From the NCBI GenBank assembly GCA_004298625.1, contig SCSY01000258.1:1-5846 (forward strand): a stretch of DNA of 5,846 bases, in the 5' to 3' direction. Shown here piece by piece: positions 5,102 through 5,846 of the stretch. Position numbers and translations under genes: made by a program. The notes under the pieces were generated by a model, which saw only the letters and a list, made by a program, of their open reading frames with translations, was not told where the DNA came from and ran no database searches. This stretch comes from Nitrospirota bacterium. GTDB lineage: Bacteria > Nitrospirota > Thermodesulfovibrionia > Thermodesulfovibrionales > UBA1546. Position 1 is the first letter of the stretch, and every line of letters starts with the position of its first letter.

Positions 5102-5689
5102 ATGATAAAATTCAATGGAATAAACCACCTCGCAATGGCAACAGGAGATATGGATAAAACAATCAGGTTCTGGCGTGATCTGCTTGGAATGAGGCTTGTT
5201 GCAGGGCTTGGAAAGCCGGGATACAGGCATTATTTTTTCGAGATTTCAGAAACCGACCTTATAGCATTCTTTGAATGGCCTGGAGTTCAAGGTGTTGAAG
5301 AAAAAGAGCACGGCTATCCTGTTAAGGGCCCTTTTATATTCGACCACGTATCTTTCGGCGTTGAAGAAGAGGATGACCTATGGGAATTGAAGGATAAGCT
5401 TGAGACAGCAGGATTTGAAGTCTCTATGGTCATTGACCACGGTTTCATACACTCAATTTATGCATTTGACCCGAATGGAATACCGATAGAATTCAGCCAC
5501 AATGTCGAGGGCAAAGACATAAGAAAAACGCCGAAGATGATTGATAAGTCTCCCTCAGTTATTACAAAGGAAGGCTCTGAACCGAACCCGGACAAGTGGC
5601 CCAAGGTAAAAAGGCCGACTCCTGTGAATGAACGGAGGGTATATCCAGGCGCAGGAAGCGAATTGTTTCATGGGATAAAGAAGGGGTAA
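5102..5689 (+). CDS. VOC-superfamily (glyoxalase/dioxygenase-like) protein
   Basis: Probable metalloenzyme of 195 aa, cytoplasmic. Two beta-alpha-beta-beta-beta modules are visible: residues 4-60 (INHLAMATGDMDKTIRFWRD then LLGMRLV) and 79-133 (FDHVSFGV ... FDPNGIPIEFSH). The four usual metal ligands are present at expected places: H9, a Glu at the end of module one (E58 most likely), H82 and E130. Family members include glyoxalase I, extradiol dioxygenases, methylmalonyl-CoA epimerase and fosfomycin-resistance proteins; sequence alone does not identify the substrate. A polar, Pro/Lys-rich tail (134-195) follows the fold and is longer than in a minimal VOC protein. It stands alone, divergent from the ferredoxin gene and converging on hicA with 31 bp between stops. 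Superfamily assignment is firm, reaction unknown. Confidence 0.88.
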   Translation: MIKFNGINHLAMATGDMDKTIRFWRDLLGMRLVAGLGKPGYRHYFFEISETDLIAFFEWPGVQGVEEKEHGYPVKGPFIFDHVSFGVEEEDDLWELKDKLETAGFEVSMVIDHGFIHSIYAFDPNGIPIEFSHNVEGKDIRKTPKMIDKSPSVITKEGSEPNPDKWPKVKRPTPVNERRVYPGAGSELFHGIKKG

Positions 5690-5717
5690 TATAAGGGTAT
5701 CTATCAGCAAAGACATT

Positions 5718-5755
5718 GAATCACAAAAGCTTTTTAAATTCTTCGATTGTGATTC
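5718..5755. repeat. Perfect 9-bp inverted repeat at the end of hicA
   Basis: GAATCACAA (5718-5726) and TTGTGATTC (5747-5755) pair perfectly across a 20-nt loop that itself contains the palindrome AAAAGCTTTT (5725-5734, overlapping the left arm). It spans the last codons and stop of hicA and lies 28 bp past the VOC stop. No T-tract follows on either strand, so a standard terminator is unlikely. Confidence 0.5.
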
Positions 5756-5846
5756 CTGCGTCTTTAACGATACCGCCCATTGTAAAGGCATCGACAGGAT
5801 TTGCTCTCGGTATAGTGATAATTCGTTCTCCATTTGTCATTGTTAT
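5721..5846 (-). CDS. hicA: HicA-family toxin (YcfA-like mRNA interferase), C-terminal part
   Basis: The last 41 codons of a reading frame enter from the right edge and stop with TGA at 5723-5721. The translation contains GERIITIPRANPVDAFTM and GGIVKDAGITIEEFKKLL, the typical end of HicA: a beta-strand ending in IPR, an N-P turn, then the helix pattern G-x-[IV]-[LVK]-x-DAG[IL][ST]-x-EEF. HicA is a small double-stranded-RNA-binding-fold toxin that cleaves mRNA and is neutralised by HicB. The catalytic Gly-Ser-His region is upstream, outside the window, so activity cannot be judged. No hicB lies downstream of the stop, where the VOC gene converges instead, so any antitoxin gene must precede hicA beyond the window. 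The recognition rests on a short segment but the pattern is distinctive. Confidence 0.8.
   Translation of the reverse strand: MTMTNGERIITIPRANPVDAFTMGGIVKDAGITIEEFKKLL

Noticed and set aside
5555..5833. Minus-strand open frame of 92 codons
   Set aside because: It overlaps both the VOC gene and hicA in another frame and its product resembles nothing; the hicA frame at 5721-5846 is the real one.

Overview
The window looks like a chromosomal segment from a mid-GC Gram-negative-type bacterium. The actin-like gene belongs to the MamK family, which is known from magnetotactic bacteria and from non-magnetotactic Nitrospirota and Desulfobacterota relatives. Together with the two-cluster ferredoxin and the MarC protein, this makes a Nitrospirota-like or Desulfobacterota-like genome my best guess. 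That placement is an inference from gene content; there is no rRNA or marker gene here to fix it.

Left part (1-3264, plus strand): a three-gene run. It starts with the 3' portion of a zinc N-acetylmuramoyl-L-alanine amidase (Amidase_3). This overlaps by 32 nt a MamK-family actin-like ATPase. After an 86-bp gap filled with 7-bp repeats in both orientations comes a 449-aa membrane protein made of a receiver domain, an acidic linker with repeated [DE][KR]T motifs, one membrane span, a Pro/Ala/Lys linker and a periplasmic SPOR domain. The receiver has Asn in place of the phospho-accepting Asp. The amidase strips stem peptides from glycan, SPOR domains bind such stripped glycan, and the actin would polymerise on the cytoplasmic side. 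The three may therefore form a unit linking a cytoskeletal filament to the cell wall. This is the most interesting part of the window.

Middle part (3266-4361, minus strand): a MarC-family membrane protein followed 13 bp later by a YfcE/MJ0936-type metallophosphoesterase, converging tail-to-tail on the SPOR gene with one base between stop codons. marC has a near-consensus sigma70-type promoter placed so that the transcript would begin at or next to its ATG (leaderless). Its -35 box forms a perfect inverted repeat with a second TTGACG facing the divergent gene.

Right part (4469-5846): an unrecognised 80-aa coiled-coil protein (plus), a hairpin terminator that can work in both directions, a small 2[4Fe-4S] ferredoxin (minus), a divergent VOC-superfamily (glyoxalase-like) protein (plus), and at the edge the C-terminal 41 codons of a HicA-family mRNA-interferase toxin (minus), whose partner antitoxin is not in the window. 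No rRNA, tRNA, CRISPR array or insertion sequence was seen, and no gene-free stretch exceeds about 150 bp.
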